Source: Panopea generosa | Lineage: Eukaryota; Mollusca; Bivalvia; Adapedonta; Hiatellidae | Length of the DNA: 64,000 bases | NCBI GenBank assembly: GCA_029582155.1 | Contig: CM055909.1 | Span: 21,783,347 to 21,847,346 of the forward strand | Direction: 5' to 3' | In this document: one piece after another, positions 1 to 11,299 of the stretch | Position numbering within the stretch: the first letter of the stretch is position 1 | How the letters are laid out: every line of letters begins with the position of its first letter | Notes under the pieces: generated by a model | Told to the model about the DNA's origin: nothing | The model's input: only the letters and a program-made list of their open reading frames with translations | Databases searched by the model: none | Made by a program: the position numbers and the translations under genes

Positions 1-70
1 TACCGGTGAGAGATAAGGGATCTCAAGTCAAGATGGCACCTTGGAACTCTCGGTCACGGATGACCCCCTT
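1..70 (-). repeat. SINE-B, tRNA-like head fragment (cut by window edge)
   Basis: Matches the Leu/Ser-tRNA-like end of SINE-B copies elsewhere in the window (GGTGAGAGATAAGNGATCT, then the region before GACCCC). The rest lies outside the window. Orientation is such that the tRNA-like head reads on the - strand. Confidence 0.8.
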
Positions 71-272
71 TATTCGAGGTATATCAAACTATAATGAAAA
101 ATATATTATGGTTTATCAATCATCTATATTAACTTTTACGGCATTCAGTTTTTGTTTAGAAATTCCGATTACTATATGAATATTATCTGAACAATGTTCG
201 TCTATAACCAAAAAAAAAAAATGTGGGTTTTTTTTTTATCATTACCAATGCCATTCTTAAATTCATTTACAG

Positions 273-437
273 GTTGCAAGTCGCCAAGTGTTTGTATTCA
301 CGGGTATCATATTTATTTTGTTTGGCATATTTGGAAAGTTCTCAGCAATATTCATCACAATTCCGTATCCTGTGCTGGGCGGGGCAATCGTCGTTATGTT
401 TGGTATATTCTTCGGCGTTGTTATTTCTAACTTAGAG
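273..437 (+). CDS. SLC23: SLC23 exon (membrane helices, PVLGG segment)
   Basis: Acceptor TTTACAG just before 273; donor GAG|GTGAGG after 437. The 165 bases read as 55 codons, VASRQVFVFTGIIFILFG onward, ending in GVVISNLE. Two hydrophobic stretches flank the YPVLGG turn. The phase is 0 at the right end. Reading past the donor continues into non-homologous sequence, which supports the boundary. Confidence 0.9.
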
Positions 438-1262
438 GTGAGGTTCCTTTGTATACATTTATTTAGTTTATGTTTCATCAGTGACCTACCTATTCATGTT
501 ATTAAGTCATTGATTTCATTCAACCGCATGTACAAGTATACAGTTAAAAACTTAAACATGCATGTAAGAAAAGCATCCAATGTGATCACGATTTTAGACT
601 GGCTCCAATAAAATTCACTTGCATTGATTAAAGAACATTCAAGTAGACTCGCATAAGATTTTAAGTAGTTATGGAAAACTTCAAAAAAATAAATAAAATA
701 GATCAAGTTTTGTGAACGAGAATACACTGAAATAATTTAAAACATGCAGAAATATATATTGGTTTAGGGTATTTAAGTATCTGCTTAGATAAGGTACTGT
801 GTGCGAAACTTTAAATCTAACCCTTTATAATATTATATCAGAACTATCCAAAATTTAAAAACATTTTTTCTAATATAATATGCCTTTACAGTATTCTCCT
901 AAGCCTAATTTGAAATGCTACGAAATTCGTTTGCTTTATGCTCGGGCTCTTGTTTGTGGAACTCTATTCCGTCTTAAATAAAAAATGCAAATTATAATTA
1001 TCAGTTCAAAGCTTTATATTTACAATGGAGTAAAAATTCTTAGCAACTCTAATAAATCGGGTAGCTCTCATCAAAATTGATATACATTATTACACATATA
1101 TGTATATTCTTGTTAACTTCTTTTGTTTATATGTTAATAATGTTGTACTTTGTAAATATGTCGGGGGCCTCGTGGAAGATTGAATTTATTCAACTGAGTT
1201 CTCAGTCTCATTAATAAAAGTCTTTATTATTATTTTAATTTTTATTATTATTATTATTATTA

Positions 1263-1332
<70 letters not shown>

Positions 1333-4300
1333 CATACATACTGATTGACCCTGTATTGATATAAAGCTATATATTAGAAGATATATTGAAATGAGATTAC
1401 CGAACTTGGCCCACATGCCCAGGTTAAACTAAAAAACATTTCCAGCTTAAAATTGCAACAAAATTTTTGACATATCAAATAAGTCACATGCTGTCATTTC
1501 AAGTCGATCTGTTGTACTAGTTTACATATTGTAGAATTTGTTTCACTAAGAACGAGTTTAAATAATGATGTGAATATCGTCAAGCAGTATATAAATGCTG
1601 TTTATTTTTAAAATGGGAAAGTACAAACTGAATATATTGTTATCCATAAGAATGTAATAAAATTATAAATTTCATATAAAAATACCGATATTGAAAGTAT
1701 CGTTAAAAAATGAAACACATTTTTTTCCCCAATGAAGAATCGATGGTCTTCTTTAAAATATTACTGTAAGTTCTGTAATACACTTTAAATTTTGCGCCAA
1801 CTTTCCTCAGATTTGTCTTTTTCATTTATTCACGAAATGTTGAATTCGCGTAGTTAAAAAAGTGAAACATTTCTGCTTTTTTTATTTGTAAACATTCAAA
1901 CAGTGAAAATAGATGTAATTTTAGCGAAATCTTTGAATTTGTGAGAGTTGAAACTTGCTAATAGTAGCAAAAATAAAGTTCTCGTAAATAAAAAGTGTAT
2001 TACTGTATGTATTTATCTGTTTCAGATGATATGATATATAATTCTATTGTTTCAACTTCAGGTTGTAAATCTGTCCTCGCCCAGGAATATCGCCATCTTG
2101 GGTCTCTCTGTATTTATAGGTTTGATGATACCCACATGGGTGGAGAAAGTGAAGGAGCCCATTCATACAGGTCTGGGTATTATCATTACAGATTTACTTA
2201 GCCTATTAGCCTAGCATGTATATACAAATGATAATTTAGTGTCTCAAATTTCGATAATTGTTTAAGAATGTTTAATGCCATTTAAAAAAAAAGTTGTGTA
2301 GCATATCAAGTTTTAGTCGTAGAAGAAGGCCTCATGATGAGTCTGAGTAGAACTGACGTCCTTTCACAAGCAACTGGCAAACTGTCCCCCGTCAAGTTTT
2401 TGGACTAAGCTGGACTCAAACCCATGACCTTGTAATTGAGAGTTAAGTGATCATAAGCCGATGGCGACTCGGACCACTCTGCCACCGAGAACTACAATTT
2501 TGAATAAAAAACTGCTGTAGCAGCACATGTATATACTTCATAAACAAGAGGGCCCCATTGGCCCTAAATCGCTCACCTGTGAGACATCAACAATGGAGGA
2601 AATTTTTGATCATACAAAATCCATATCTCATGTAAATTTTGAATGAATGAATGAATGAATGAATGAATGAATGAATGAATGAATGAATGAATGAATGAAT
2701 GAATGAATGAATGAATGAATGAATGAATGAATGAATGAATGAATGAATGGGGTGTTATTCGACGCCAAAAGGAAAGACGATTCCAGGTTCACTCTATATG
2801 TAAAAAAAACAACAAATTAACAAACAGATTAAAAAAATCACATCAACAAATGAATATGCAGAATGAACCTAAAACTTTGATACCTGCAGAACTGCAGAGA
2901 AATTTGTTAATTTCTAAGATAATATGTTTAAAACTAATTTTATCGCAAAAGTAAAATGACCACCACGGTAAATTGTATAGTCGGTGCTTACAATTATGTT
3001 TGTTTTCCTTCAGGAAATATATCTATTGATAGAATAATAGCCATGTTGCTAGGAAATCCAAACCTGTGCGGGACTATTATCGCATTTTTCCTCGACAACA
3101 CCGTCCCAGGTTTGTGATTATATATCTTTGTTTAAATATCATTTTTATACCATTGAGGACTTACAGACAATCAGTCAACCTGAACATGTTCCTTCCTGGG
3201 ATCCTGGAAGGTTACTCAGTACTCAAACACACCTATCTCCGCAATCATGGCAATTAACAGAAAGGTTTCCCAGTTGAGCTACCGACAGAGTTAACTTGGC
3301 CGTGCTATGTGTCTTTAATAATGTTACATATTTTGCCTTGAGCATTGACATGTTATAACAGTAAAGTGTGTGTTGCATAATGCATGTCCTTTAGGTCAAT
3401 GTTCACTAACCCAGGCTACTGTAGACACTTACAGACCATGTACAAATGTGCTTGTCAGTATTCCATTGTTCATAAATTTAAAATACAAAAAACTCTTTGT
3501 TTTTTATCTGTCATTTTATTCGTTTACGAACATTTCATTTATTCGTGCTTGAATCACAAGGAAAATAACAGAAATTGCATTGATTTAATAATGCATAATT
3601 AAGAACTAAACAGATTTTTAAAAAATACTAATATTTTCAATTTATAAATTCGTATTCATAAAATATTTAATAGTCGCATTTTTCCTTCCATTCTGTGATA
3701 TTTGCTGGCTCTTCACTTTCACACTCAGGTGGCTGCTGGAAATGGACGTGAATTGTGCCATCTATAATTACTTTGTCCATCGGTATAATTGAGATACTTC
3801 AAGCCTGACTGACCTTAAGAAAACAATCAACTTAGGACATGAACCTGAAAACAATATTTTATGAGGCAAAACTTAAAAATCACGATTGTAAAGTTCATTA
3901 ACATTTCAGCTATATTACAAAGTGGCTGATAGTGCAGTGGATAGAGTATTTGTCACTCGTGCTTTAAGTTGGGAGTTCACTTCTCACCTCCGTACAATGG
4001 CTGTTCAAACACAACACTTAGTACGTACTGGTTTCACCCAGGAAGCTGACTTAACCCATTACTCCATGGATACGTGTTTTCCCACACCAATCACAGAAAG
4101 CCTTTGAAAACAGTACAGGAAGAGTTCAGATTGCTCGTGATGAGCAATCTGAACACTTCCTGCACTGTTTTCCACTCTATCAGTTAATATAAACATATTC
4201 ACCCAATAATTCAAAAGCCTCCTATATTAGAGGTGTCCAAAGATGTCTATATTAGAGGTGTCCAAAGGCGTCTATATTAGAGGTGTCCAAAGATGTCTAT

Positions 4301-4795
4301 ATTAGAGGTGTCCAAAGGTGTCTATATTAGAGGTGTCCAAAGGTGTCTATATTAGAGGTGTCCAAAGGTGTATATATGAAGTAAATGGTTAAGAGTGGTT
4401 TAAACAAACTCAGAGCTTACCTCGCAATCAGGTTTAAATAAATAGGAATAAGCTTCCTATTTTCCGTACATTTTTATTATATGTAAACGCTTTTAATTTT
4501 ACAGATAAAACAAAACTTGGAGAAGATTGATCTATTCAAATACCTATTGAAGTTTAAAATATTACATATTTTGATAAGTCTAGTGTTTTTTTCAGGTACT
4601 AAGGAAGAGCGAGGCATTGCTGCTTGGCAAGTTGGTAATGACGAAGACTCATCTAAACTTGACCCTAAACTCTACAATGAAGGGTACGAGGTGTACTCTC
4701 CGCTGCTGCCGGAACGAATCCTTCGGTGGAAAATTATCAAATATGTGCCATTCTTACCGTATAGACACAACACAGTTAATGCTAATGGGGTTTAA
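273..4795 (+). CDS. SLC23: SLC23-family nucleobase/ascorbate transporter, C-terminal four exons (partial gene)
   Basis: Spliced gene, exons 273-437, 2062-2170, 3014-3109 and 4596-4795, 570 coding bases in all, giving 189 residues plus a TAA stop. The phases (0, 1, 1) join without a break and every junction has AG/GT. The family consists of multi-pass plasma-membrane transporters that use the sodium gradient (vertebrate vitamin C transporters) or move nucleobases. Visible hallmarks are GKFSAIFITIPYPVLGG, then FGIFFGVVISNLE, NLSSPRNIAILGLSVF, and FFLDNTVPGTKEERGI, which follow the order of the last membrane helices and the cytoplasmic tail of SLC23A1/A2. The N-terminal two thirds, including the substrate-binding motif, lie upstream of base 1. 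The tail after the last helix is hydrophilic and ends KYVPFLPYRHNTVNANGV. I cannot decide the paralogue or the substrate (ascorbate or nucleobase). A variant poly(A) signal, ATTAAA, lies at about 4880. The gene converges on the MRL gene with a 12-kb gap. Confidence 0.93.
438..2061 (+). other. SLC23 intron with a (TTA)n tract
   Basis: Non-coding and AT-rich. The only structured part is at 1157-1332: a short conserved-looking segment with a small stem (TTGAAT/ATTCAA) ends in AATAAAAG and runs into a long (TTA)n tract. This resembles a non-LTR retrotransposon 3' end with a microsatellite tail, but only weakly. I see nothing else that can be supported. Confidence 0.6.
1223..1332. repeat. (TTA)n microsatellite
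   Basis: About 110 bases of nearly pure ATT/TTA repeat with a few interruptions. It accounts for a poly-isoleucine open frame on the - strand, which is not a gene. Confidence 0.95.
2062..2170 (+). CDS. SLC23: SLC23 exon (SPRN segment and following helix)
   Basis: Acceptor TTCAACTTCAG, donor ACAG|GTCTGG. The 109 bases encode VVNLSSPRNIAILGLSVF followed by IGLMIPTWVEKVKEPIHTG, matching the family's NxxSxRNxxxLGxSxFxGLxxP pattern. It ends in phase 1. Confidence 0.9.
2301..2492 (-). repeat. SINE-B copy (diverged) in SLC23 intron
   Basis: Order of blocks is the same as in other copies: the AAGAAGGCCTCA/GAGTCTGAGTAGAAC block, a CAAGCAACTGGCAAACT block, GGACTCAAACCCATGACCTT (B-box complement), then GACTCGGACCACTCTGCCAC (A-box complement). 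Confidence 0.8.
2543..2594 (+). repeat. short dispersed repeat, AACAAGAGGGCCCCATTGG type
   Basis: The block AACAAGAGGGCC...GGCCCTAAATCGCTCACCTG is a motif I recognise as common in bivalve repeat libraries. A faint relative may lie at 22319. Only this short piece is visible. Confidence 0.5.
2640..2960 (+). repeat. GAAT element: (GAAT)n tract plus unique tail
   Basis: About 27 GAAT units (2641-2749) run directly into GGTGTTATTCGACGCCAA, then GATTCCAGGTTCACTCTA and an A-rich tail. The same tail follows GAAT-type tracts at 5190-5467 (reverse) and 58262-58400, so this is a dispersed element rather than a lone microsatellite. Confidence 0.8.
3014..3109 (+). CDS. SLC23: SLC23 exon (last helix, DNTVPG)
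   Basis: Acceptor TTTCCTTCAG, donor CCCAG|GTTTGT. The 96 bases continue the split Gly codon and encode NISIDRIIAMLLGNPNLCG then TIIAFFLDNTVPG. FxLDNTxPG is a strong family signature. It ends in phase 1. Confidence 0.9.
3130..3292 (-). repeat. SINE-A fragment in SLC23 intron
   Basis: Shares TTTTATACCATTGAGGACT, TCCTGGGATCCTGGAAGGTT and CAGTACTCAAACACACCTA with full SINE-A copies (for example 7250-7541). The tRNA-like head is mostly lost, leaving GAGCTACCGAC-like remnants. Confidence 0.75.
4051..4392. mobile_element. MITE-P copy with TTAA duplication and internal 25-bp array
   Basis: Flanked by TTAA at 4051-4054 and 4389-4392. The left end is CCCATTACTCCATGGATAC. The central palindrome (GTGCAGGAAG...CAATCTGAACACTTCCTGCAC arrangement) is intact. 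The right side holds about six tandem units of TCTATATTAGAGGTGTCC plus AAAGGTG, more than other copies carry. Confidence 0.9.
4219..4375. repeat. 25-bp tandem array inside MITE-P
   Basis: Six near-identical units with core ATTAGAGGTGTCCAAAG. Other MITE-P copies carry one to three units, so the array expanded here. Confidence 0.9.
4596..4795 (+). CDS. SLC23: SLC23 terminal exon (cytoplasmic tail)
   Basis: Acceptor GTTTTTTTCAG. The exon completes Gly and encodes TKEERGIAAWQVGNDEDSSK and the hydrophilic tail through the TAA at 4793-4795. An open frame starting further upstream at 4517 is intronic read-through, because the family's P-G-[ST]-x-EERG motif spans the splice junction exactly here. 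Confidence 0.9.
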
Positions 4796-4962
4796 ATGTT
4801 AAAGATTAGTTGAAATATCTAAAATATCTAGAATTTTCAATCACCATAATTTATATGAAATAAGTGATTTATTATTTTAATTAAAAATTGAAATATGTAC
4901 GCTTCTTGATTAACTCATGGTAATGGATGGATTACAAATCTATAGTTGTTTATGAATGTTTC

Positions 4963-5590
4963 AGGTTTTTAAACTTATTTATTTTACCTAGATTGTGAAA
5001 CAAGTTCTTACAACTTAGGCAAATCACGCTTGAAGTTTTCCTTTGTAGAATTCCAGCTAAAAATAGAATTACTGTCGATCTCTGCAGAGGGGTAGGAATC
5101 CTCCAAATGGGTGTCATGTTCATTTTGTCATTTTTTGTCATGTTCACTATTGTGGTTAAATTATCTCCTGTGTGGTTCCAGGGAGCCATGAGTGATGGCA
5201 ATAATAGGATCACTGTGGCTTATGCATGTCGTAAGAAGCGACAAATTGAGTTATACGCTAATATTTGCTGAAACTCTGCTGTTCTGCAGGTATCAAGGTT
5301 TCTACGTTCATCCTGCATATTCATTTGTTGGTGTATTTTTTTTTATCTGTATGTTAATTTGTTGTTTTTGTACATGTAGAGTGAACCTGGAATCTTCCTT
5401 CCTGTTGGCGTCGAATAGCCTATAATATGTTGGTACGCCGTAAAACCCTATTCATCCATTCATTCCTGTGAAGAACCAGTTCTAAGCATATGTGGACAAA
5501 GTGTCTTGCTCAAGGCGTTGTGGCGGAGGATCAAATCCATGATCCCCCTATTCTGCGGCTTCTGCTATACCACTGGACCTAGCACTCCTG
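4963..5590 (-). repeat. SINE-D split by a GAAT-type element
   Basis: 4963-5042 matches the tail side of SINE-D (ACAAGTTCTTACAACTTAGG, CAAATCACGCT). 5468-5590 resumes with GAAGAACCAGTTCTAAGCAT, GTCTTGCTCAAGG and TATACCACTGGACC (A-box complement). Compare uninterrupted copies at 31072 and 52735. Confidence 0.8.
5043..5467 (-). repeat. GAAT element inserted in SINE-D
   Basis: Reading on the - strand from 5467: GAATGAATGGATGAATAGGG, TTTTACGGCGTACCAACA, TTCGACGCCAACAGGAAGG, GATTCCAGGTTCACTCTACA, then an A-rich stretch. TTCCT occurs at both edges (5038-5042 and 5463-5467), a possible target duplication. Confidence 0.75.
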
Positions 5591-6224
5591 CTACTGTTTC
5601 AGATTTGACCTAACAACCTTTCAACACACAGGAAATTAATTGGAATAAGATTGAGCAAAGCTCTCATCTTTAACCTTGCAGTCGAGCTGAATGAAATAAA
5701 TATAAATGAAAATTATTCAACAGACCTCAGTGGCTGCTATGTCAAAATATCTACCAATCAATCATCAGTTAAAACTATTTCTACCCAGGAATGGTTCAGG
5801 AATAAATTGGAAGAGCTCTGAGCTGCGGTAACTTCACAATTGAGCTAAAATGAATTAATAATTAAGTTCTATCTCTCACCACTGAGGCTGTACAGTGCAT
5901 CCAATCCAGCATAAGGATTTGACTTTGATTGTCTTCCAGCAACTTGCAAAGGTCCCCTTATTTTTTACTTTGAATTATGCTTAAATGTGTTTTATATAAC
6001 ATCTGAAATACTCATCAAACATACTTAATGTAATATACTATACTGACCGTCAAATTAACATTTTTTGACAAGACCATAATCACATCTGATCCATTTCCTG
6101 ATTTAGAGCAGATTCCAAGCTGAAGTACACTATATTCAGATCAGATACATTATCCTTGTACAATATATTGTGAACTTTCGTAAATTTTAATTAAATTTAT
6201 TTTTTACGCAACATGTGTTTTTTT

Positions 6225-6525
6225 TTGTTTATTTATCATAATAACGAGGTTGCCATCGAGGACTAACAGGCGATCAGTTAACCTAACCACTGTTTCCTGG
6301 GATCCTGAACGGTTAACCATGACTCGATCTCACCGATATCTGCAAGTAACTGATAACTTTCCCACATGAATGAATGAATGAATGGTGTTTTACGGCACGT
6401 CGACAGCTATGAGAGACAAATGATAATGAGACACAATGTTGTATATCAATCATCACAGAGACTAGCCGGGCGGGGATTCGAACTCACAAACCCTGGACTG
6501 ATAGTCAGACGCGCTTTTGTCACAG
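6225..6525 (-). repeat. SINE-A with a small GAAT-element fragment inside
   Basis: Core blocks TGCCATCGAGGACTAACAGG, CGATCAGTTAACCTAACCAC and TGCAAGTAACTGATAACTTT are present, with the tRNA-like head complement GGGATTCGAACTC. At about 6366-6410 the normal TTGAATCAGTGG block is replaced by ATGAATGAATGAATGAATGG plus GTGTTTTACGGCACGTCGAC, a GAAT-element end. Confidence 0.85.
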
Positions 6526-6899
6526 TAAAGACAACCTAATCAAGAGAAGAATAAGGAAGCAATAGCCATTTTACAGTGGAAGACATGTCTCAGCTGAGCC
6601 AAAGTGCAACAAACTCCTTATGTCACAACCCTATGCTATATAATGCCCTCTCCATTGCCTTCAGGACCAAACACTTAAAAGTGTTTGCTATGCAAGAAGA
6701 GGTCTCGATGTTCTTTATCAGGAGTAAAACACAAATCCAATGAAAAAATGATAGAAAAGTACACAACTTGTTTGCATATTTATTACTTTATTTCTCATTT
6801 ATCATGACAGACACTCTCAGTAATCTATAATAATATTCACATGTGTGTATCAATACAATATTTCATCACAAAGTTTCTAGCACACATGCTAACATACAT

Positions 6900-7640
6900 T
6901 GTTCAAATTTATGTGTGTGGTACATATTCATTTTTGTAGTACATTGTCATTTTTGTGGTACATGTATATAGTTGTGTTTGTGGTACATACGTATTTGTGG
7001 TACAGTCATTCATCTGGTACATTGTTATGACTGTTAACATAGATCCTTGTTGTAAATAATGGTGTGTGTATGTGGTATATATTTATGTTTGTGGTACACA
7101 ACCATTTTATGTTATCTGTGTGGTACAAAGTCATTTACAAAAATCTGTATGTGGTGGATTCATTATACGATGTGGTAGTAATGCAATGTGGTGTGGTCAT
7201 GAATTTGGCACAGTCATTTCTGCGGTACACAGTCGTGTACTTTATTAGGTTTGTTTGTTTGTTTGAATATTTAGTATCATGTTTCGCCATCAAGCGCTAA
7301 CTGATGATTAGTTAACCTAACCACTATTTCCTGGAATCCTGGAAGGTTAACCAGTACTCAAGCACACCTACCTCTACAAGTAACTGATAACATTCCAAAT
7401 TGAATCAGTAGTGAGAGAAGAAGACAATGAGAGGCAATGTCGTATATAAATCATCACAGAGATTGTGGCCGGGCAAGAATTCAAACTCACGACCAATAGA
7501 TGGATAGTCAGATGCACTACCGGCTGAGCTGGAACCCTCGGCTTCATTTAGTGATGTAGTCCTGTATTTGGAGGTCATGTACTGTTATCATTTGTGGAAC
7601 ATGGTAATATTAAAGGTTCTATAATGTATGTGGTACATAA
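6900..7640. repeat. degenerate GTGGTACAT-rich tract split by SINE-A
   Basis: The motif TGTGGTACAT recurs at irregular 20-40-bp spacing from about 6912 to 7235 and again at 7570-7650. A SINE-A (7250-7541) sits between the two parts, so the tract is older than the SINE. Confidence 0.7.
7250..7541 (-). repeat. SINE-A full-length copy
   Basis: Begins with a (GTTT)n tail complement, then the full set of core blocks and a tRNA-like head complement ending CCGGCTGAGCTGGAACCC. About 290 bp. Confidence 0.85.
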
Positions 7641-7649
7641 TGGAATATG

Positions 7650-8055
7650 TGGTACATATCCAAAGCTAGGAATACTGCACTCAATATGTGCCACATATCT
7701 GCAGTTAGATATACTGTTCTCAATATGTGACGCATAACCGCAATTAGGAATACTATACTCAATATGTGGTACATTATCCACAGTTAGGAATACTGCACTT
7801 AATATGTTTCACGTATCCTGTTAGGAATACTGTACTCAATAAGTGACACATAACCACAGTTAGGAATACTGTACTCAATAAGTGACACATAACCACAGTT
7901 AGGAATACTGTCCTCTATATGTGCCACATATCCACAGTTAGGAATGATGACACACAACCACAGTTAGGAATACTGTACTCAATATTTGCCACATATCCAC
8001 AGATAGGAATACTGTTCTCAATATGTGTCACATATCCACAGTAAGGTAAACTGTA
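7650..8055. repeat. ~39-bp minisatellite
   Basis: About ten units built on CACAGTTAGGAATACTGTAC plus TCAATATGTGCCACATATC. Unit length varies between about 35 and 40 bp. It looks like a further amplification of the neighbouring GTGGTACAT tract (GTGCCACAT shares its core). Confidence 0.85.
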
Positions 8056-8629
8056 CTCAGTTATATATTTACATAGTACCTCATTTAAGAACTATACATT
8101 AATTGCTTTTCAAGCACAAATTTGTCTAAAATTTAGAAAATAAGTATAAGTAAACAAAACTATAGAGAAAATACTTCCATGACAATACTAGGCCTTAATT
8201 GTTTTACATATTTACAAAATATGCCTACCCTATAGCTCTGAAACATAATGTTTTAGCCTTAAGTAGGCCATACTTAAAAAAAAAAAAAAAGAAGTTTGTT
8301 TGCCGTGCACCTACCTACCAACTCAAATTGCAGATACGCAAACCTTTTTATTGCCTCTAATAGCATTGATGACTGCCTACCCACATAAAAATACAGCAAA
8401 CAAACATTTTTTAAGGATGAACTAAGTATTCATAATCATAAACCAGACAAAATCATCTTAATTTGTAATTAACGGTGGAAATATTTTGTGTCATTTGCAT
8501 GAGCAGAAACATTTGTAAATTAAATGGATTGATATACTAGTATATGTATCATCTAAAAAGGCAAAAATATCTACAATTTTCAGAAATATAACTTAATGTA
8601 ATCTACCGGTAAATGGATAAAAGTATTTG

Positions 8630-8770
8630 TAAAGGAAACTATTTGTATCATTTTTAACAAGTACAAATATTTGTACTCTCGATGGATAGAAATATTTGTA
8701 CTCTCAATGGATAGAAATGTTTGTAATCTCGATGGATAGAAATATTTGTATCATCTCAAATTGTACAAAT
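8630..8770. repeat. ~26-bp tandem repeat
   Basis: Four to five units of ATTTGTACTCTCGATGGATA plus GAAAT, with substitutions. Confidence 0.75.
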
Positions 8771-9084
8771 ATATGAAATATCTAAATTGATAGCATTATC
8801 ACATCATTTAAATAAGTATACTATATGTGGTGTAACAGTCAATTTGTGCATCTAAATGTTTACACAACTCATTTCTATTTAAATGTGTACACATATTTCA
8901 TATATAAAGGGTGTTTTAAAAATTAAAGTATAATTGTCATACAAAATTGATGTGTCGCCATACAAGAATCAATGTTTCATCTATTTTTCACAACTTTTCA
9001 CACATCTAAATGGAGCAAAATATTAATATCAACATAATGAGGCAAATATATATGTACTCAAAGCCTCTTGATGAAGAAAAATAA

Positions 9085-9515
9085 TTAATTCTTCCATATG
9101 GAAAGACATACTGTAGCTTCTAACTGAAAACAAATATTTAAACCTTTCCCATGGAAAGTCATAACATCTAAATGGGGAAAAAAATAATTCTTCCGTATGA
9201 AAAAGCCATATAGCATCTAAATTGAGAAATATAGTTCAACTATTCAAATGGAAAGCTGTAGTATCTAAACACAGAAATCTAATTGATTCTTCCATATGGA
9301 AAGACATAGCATCGAAAAAGAAGTAAACTATTTAAACCCGCCATATGGGAAATCCATTTAGCATCTAAATCGAGAAAAATAATTGAGCTGTTCAAATGGA
9401 AAGCCATAGCATCTAAACACAAAAATCTAATTAATTCTGCCATATGGAAAGCCATATCATCCAAATGAAGATAGACATTTCAACCATCCATATGGGAAAG
9501 ATAAAATATCTGTAT
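9085..9515. repeat. degenerate ~60-bp tandem repeat
   Basis: Blocks TTCTTCCATATGGAAAG, CCATAGCATCTAAA and GAGAAATATAGTTCAACTATT alternate about seven times. The core CCATATGG is palindromic. Short open frames here are by-products of the repeat. Confidence 0.7.
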
Positions 9516-10534
9516 CACCCAGAAATATGTAAAACTTTTTAAATAATCTAAATTAAGAACTTTTATAATGTCTACGACAACAGTTAATAATCTAAGATAT
9601 TTTGATTCAACTCAGTTTACTGCAAAACCATCATACATGTGCATTAATAAATAACACAATAAAATAGTTTAGAAAGCAACATTTATCACCTTTATTAGCA
9701 CTTCACAAACTTGTATCTGGGATACAACACATCAACTTATCATCTCTCTCAAACTACAGAGTTATGTCCCTTTGTTGGACACAATTGTTACACTTGAAAA
9801 AAATAGTTCTATGTTATTCGGTTTAGATAAATTTATACATTGCAGTTTCAAAAGTTTATTATTACTTCCCTTTTAGAGCAAATTGACCTGTATTAAGCAA
9901 CCTCTGTCTTAAAAGGCCACTTTTTTATATGGGTAAATCCTTAATTATGAAAGGGGCAGAACTCTTGTAAATGACTGAAGAAATCATATTTAGTACATAT
10001 TACAATAAAAAATAACACACATTTCCATTCCTTCTGTTTTAATTAAAAGTCAAGGAAATACCAACTGCATTTTTTTAGGAATTTCTACTCAAATTTTTGC
10101 TTGATGTAGTGCAACACCATTTTTTCATAAAAAAAAAAAGTTAACAATTTCTTAAGCATGAAATTTCAGATAATAATACTTGAAGATTGATTTCTTCACA
10201 TGGTTCATAGGTGTAAATATCAATTTGATATTTGAACATGGATAACATTTGATATCAACATAGCTGCGTCCCTTGAATAGATGTTCCTTTTAAACAAGTT
10301 TTTTCCTAGCTTTGAGATAGGTATAAATTTTATGTTTTATTACTTATTTGAACTTTTAATATGCTGGTACATGAAATAACTTTAAGACCTTTTATCCCAC
10401 AAAAGTATGCTAGACATTTCTTTTAAACTTTTGCTTTTTTTTAACTTTTTTCGATATAACTGTGAGAGACACTGCATGTCAATATATAAGATTTCCAAAT
10501 GAATACCACTTTTCAGACAATTTATAATTAAAAT

Positions 10535-10630
10535 AAATATTACCGAGACTGTGGCAAAGAGTGGATTTGAACTCGCTACCCCTGGATTGACAATCGACTC
10601 AGATAGTCGGGCCTGGCCAAGAGCCACCAA
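10535..10630 (-). repeat. SINE-A tRNA-like head fragment
   Basis: TTACCGAGACTGTGGCAAAG, GGATTTGAACTCGCTACCCC and TGGATTGACAATCGACTC, then GTCGGGCCTGGCC, match the head region of SINE-A read on the - strand. Confidence 0.75.
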
Positions 10631-11299
10631 ACATTGAACATGTATTAGGTCAGTTGGCTTATTTTCTAAATATCTATTACAATCAAGATCTAATAAGAAA
10701 AGTCCATAGACTCAATATATAAACAAAAATACAACAGTCCTTTCTGTATAACATTGAAATGAACGATTATTAGCCATCAATGCATGTAATTTTTTTATAA
10801 ATTGAATAAATCTATATATACATGCATATATATATATAATATTTGTATTAACACTGTCTCGGACAAAATCAAATTTTGCTCAAGTTGATTAAATAACAAA
10901 CGAAGCAACATATACAACATCAAAAAAGAAAAAGCAACACTTACGTAATGTCTTGTTATCAAAAAAAAAGAAAAAAGAACTCATTCTAACATTGCATTTA
11001 TAACTCGCTTGCATAATACAGAACAAGGGACATAACTCATCATGGGTTATATATGGCATCCAGTTTTATTTCTGGATGGCAAACGACTTCGGAATATTTA
11101 AGTACCAGGCAAATATAACCATGGTTTTTGTCTTTTAATGAGTTGTTTCCCCATTATTTATACATTTATGGCCTAAATCTGTGACTAGATTTCGATGTAG
11201 TATACAATGTATATAAAAAGTAAAAACCTTTGGTATAAACCACCTTAAACAAATAGATATCTAGGATTATCAGCTAGCAAGTCATCAGGTAAAATTAGT

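Larger units (their letters stand above)
3920..4450 (+). repeat. SINE-C split by a MITE-P insertion
   Basis: The left part (3920-4050) has a tRNA-like A-box (TAGTGCAGTGGATAGAG), a degenerate B-box region, then TACTGGTTTCACCCAGGAAG. The right part resumes at 4393 with GAGTGGTTTAAACAAACTCA and AAATAAATAGGAATA. Removing 4051-4388 restores the order seen in other SINE-C copies (25068, 56563). Confidence 0.85.
3110..4595 (+). other. SLC23 last intron: nested repeats
   Basis: Holds a SINE-A fragment, a SINE-C split by MITE-P, and otherwise AT-rich DNA (3300-3915) in which I see nothing recognisable. Confidence 0.7.
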
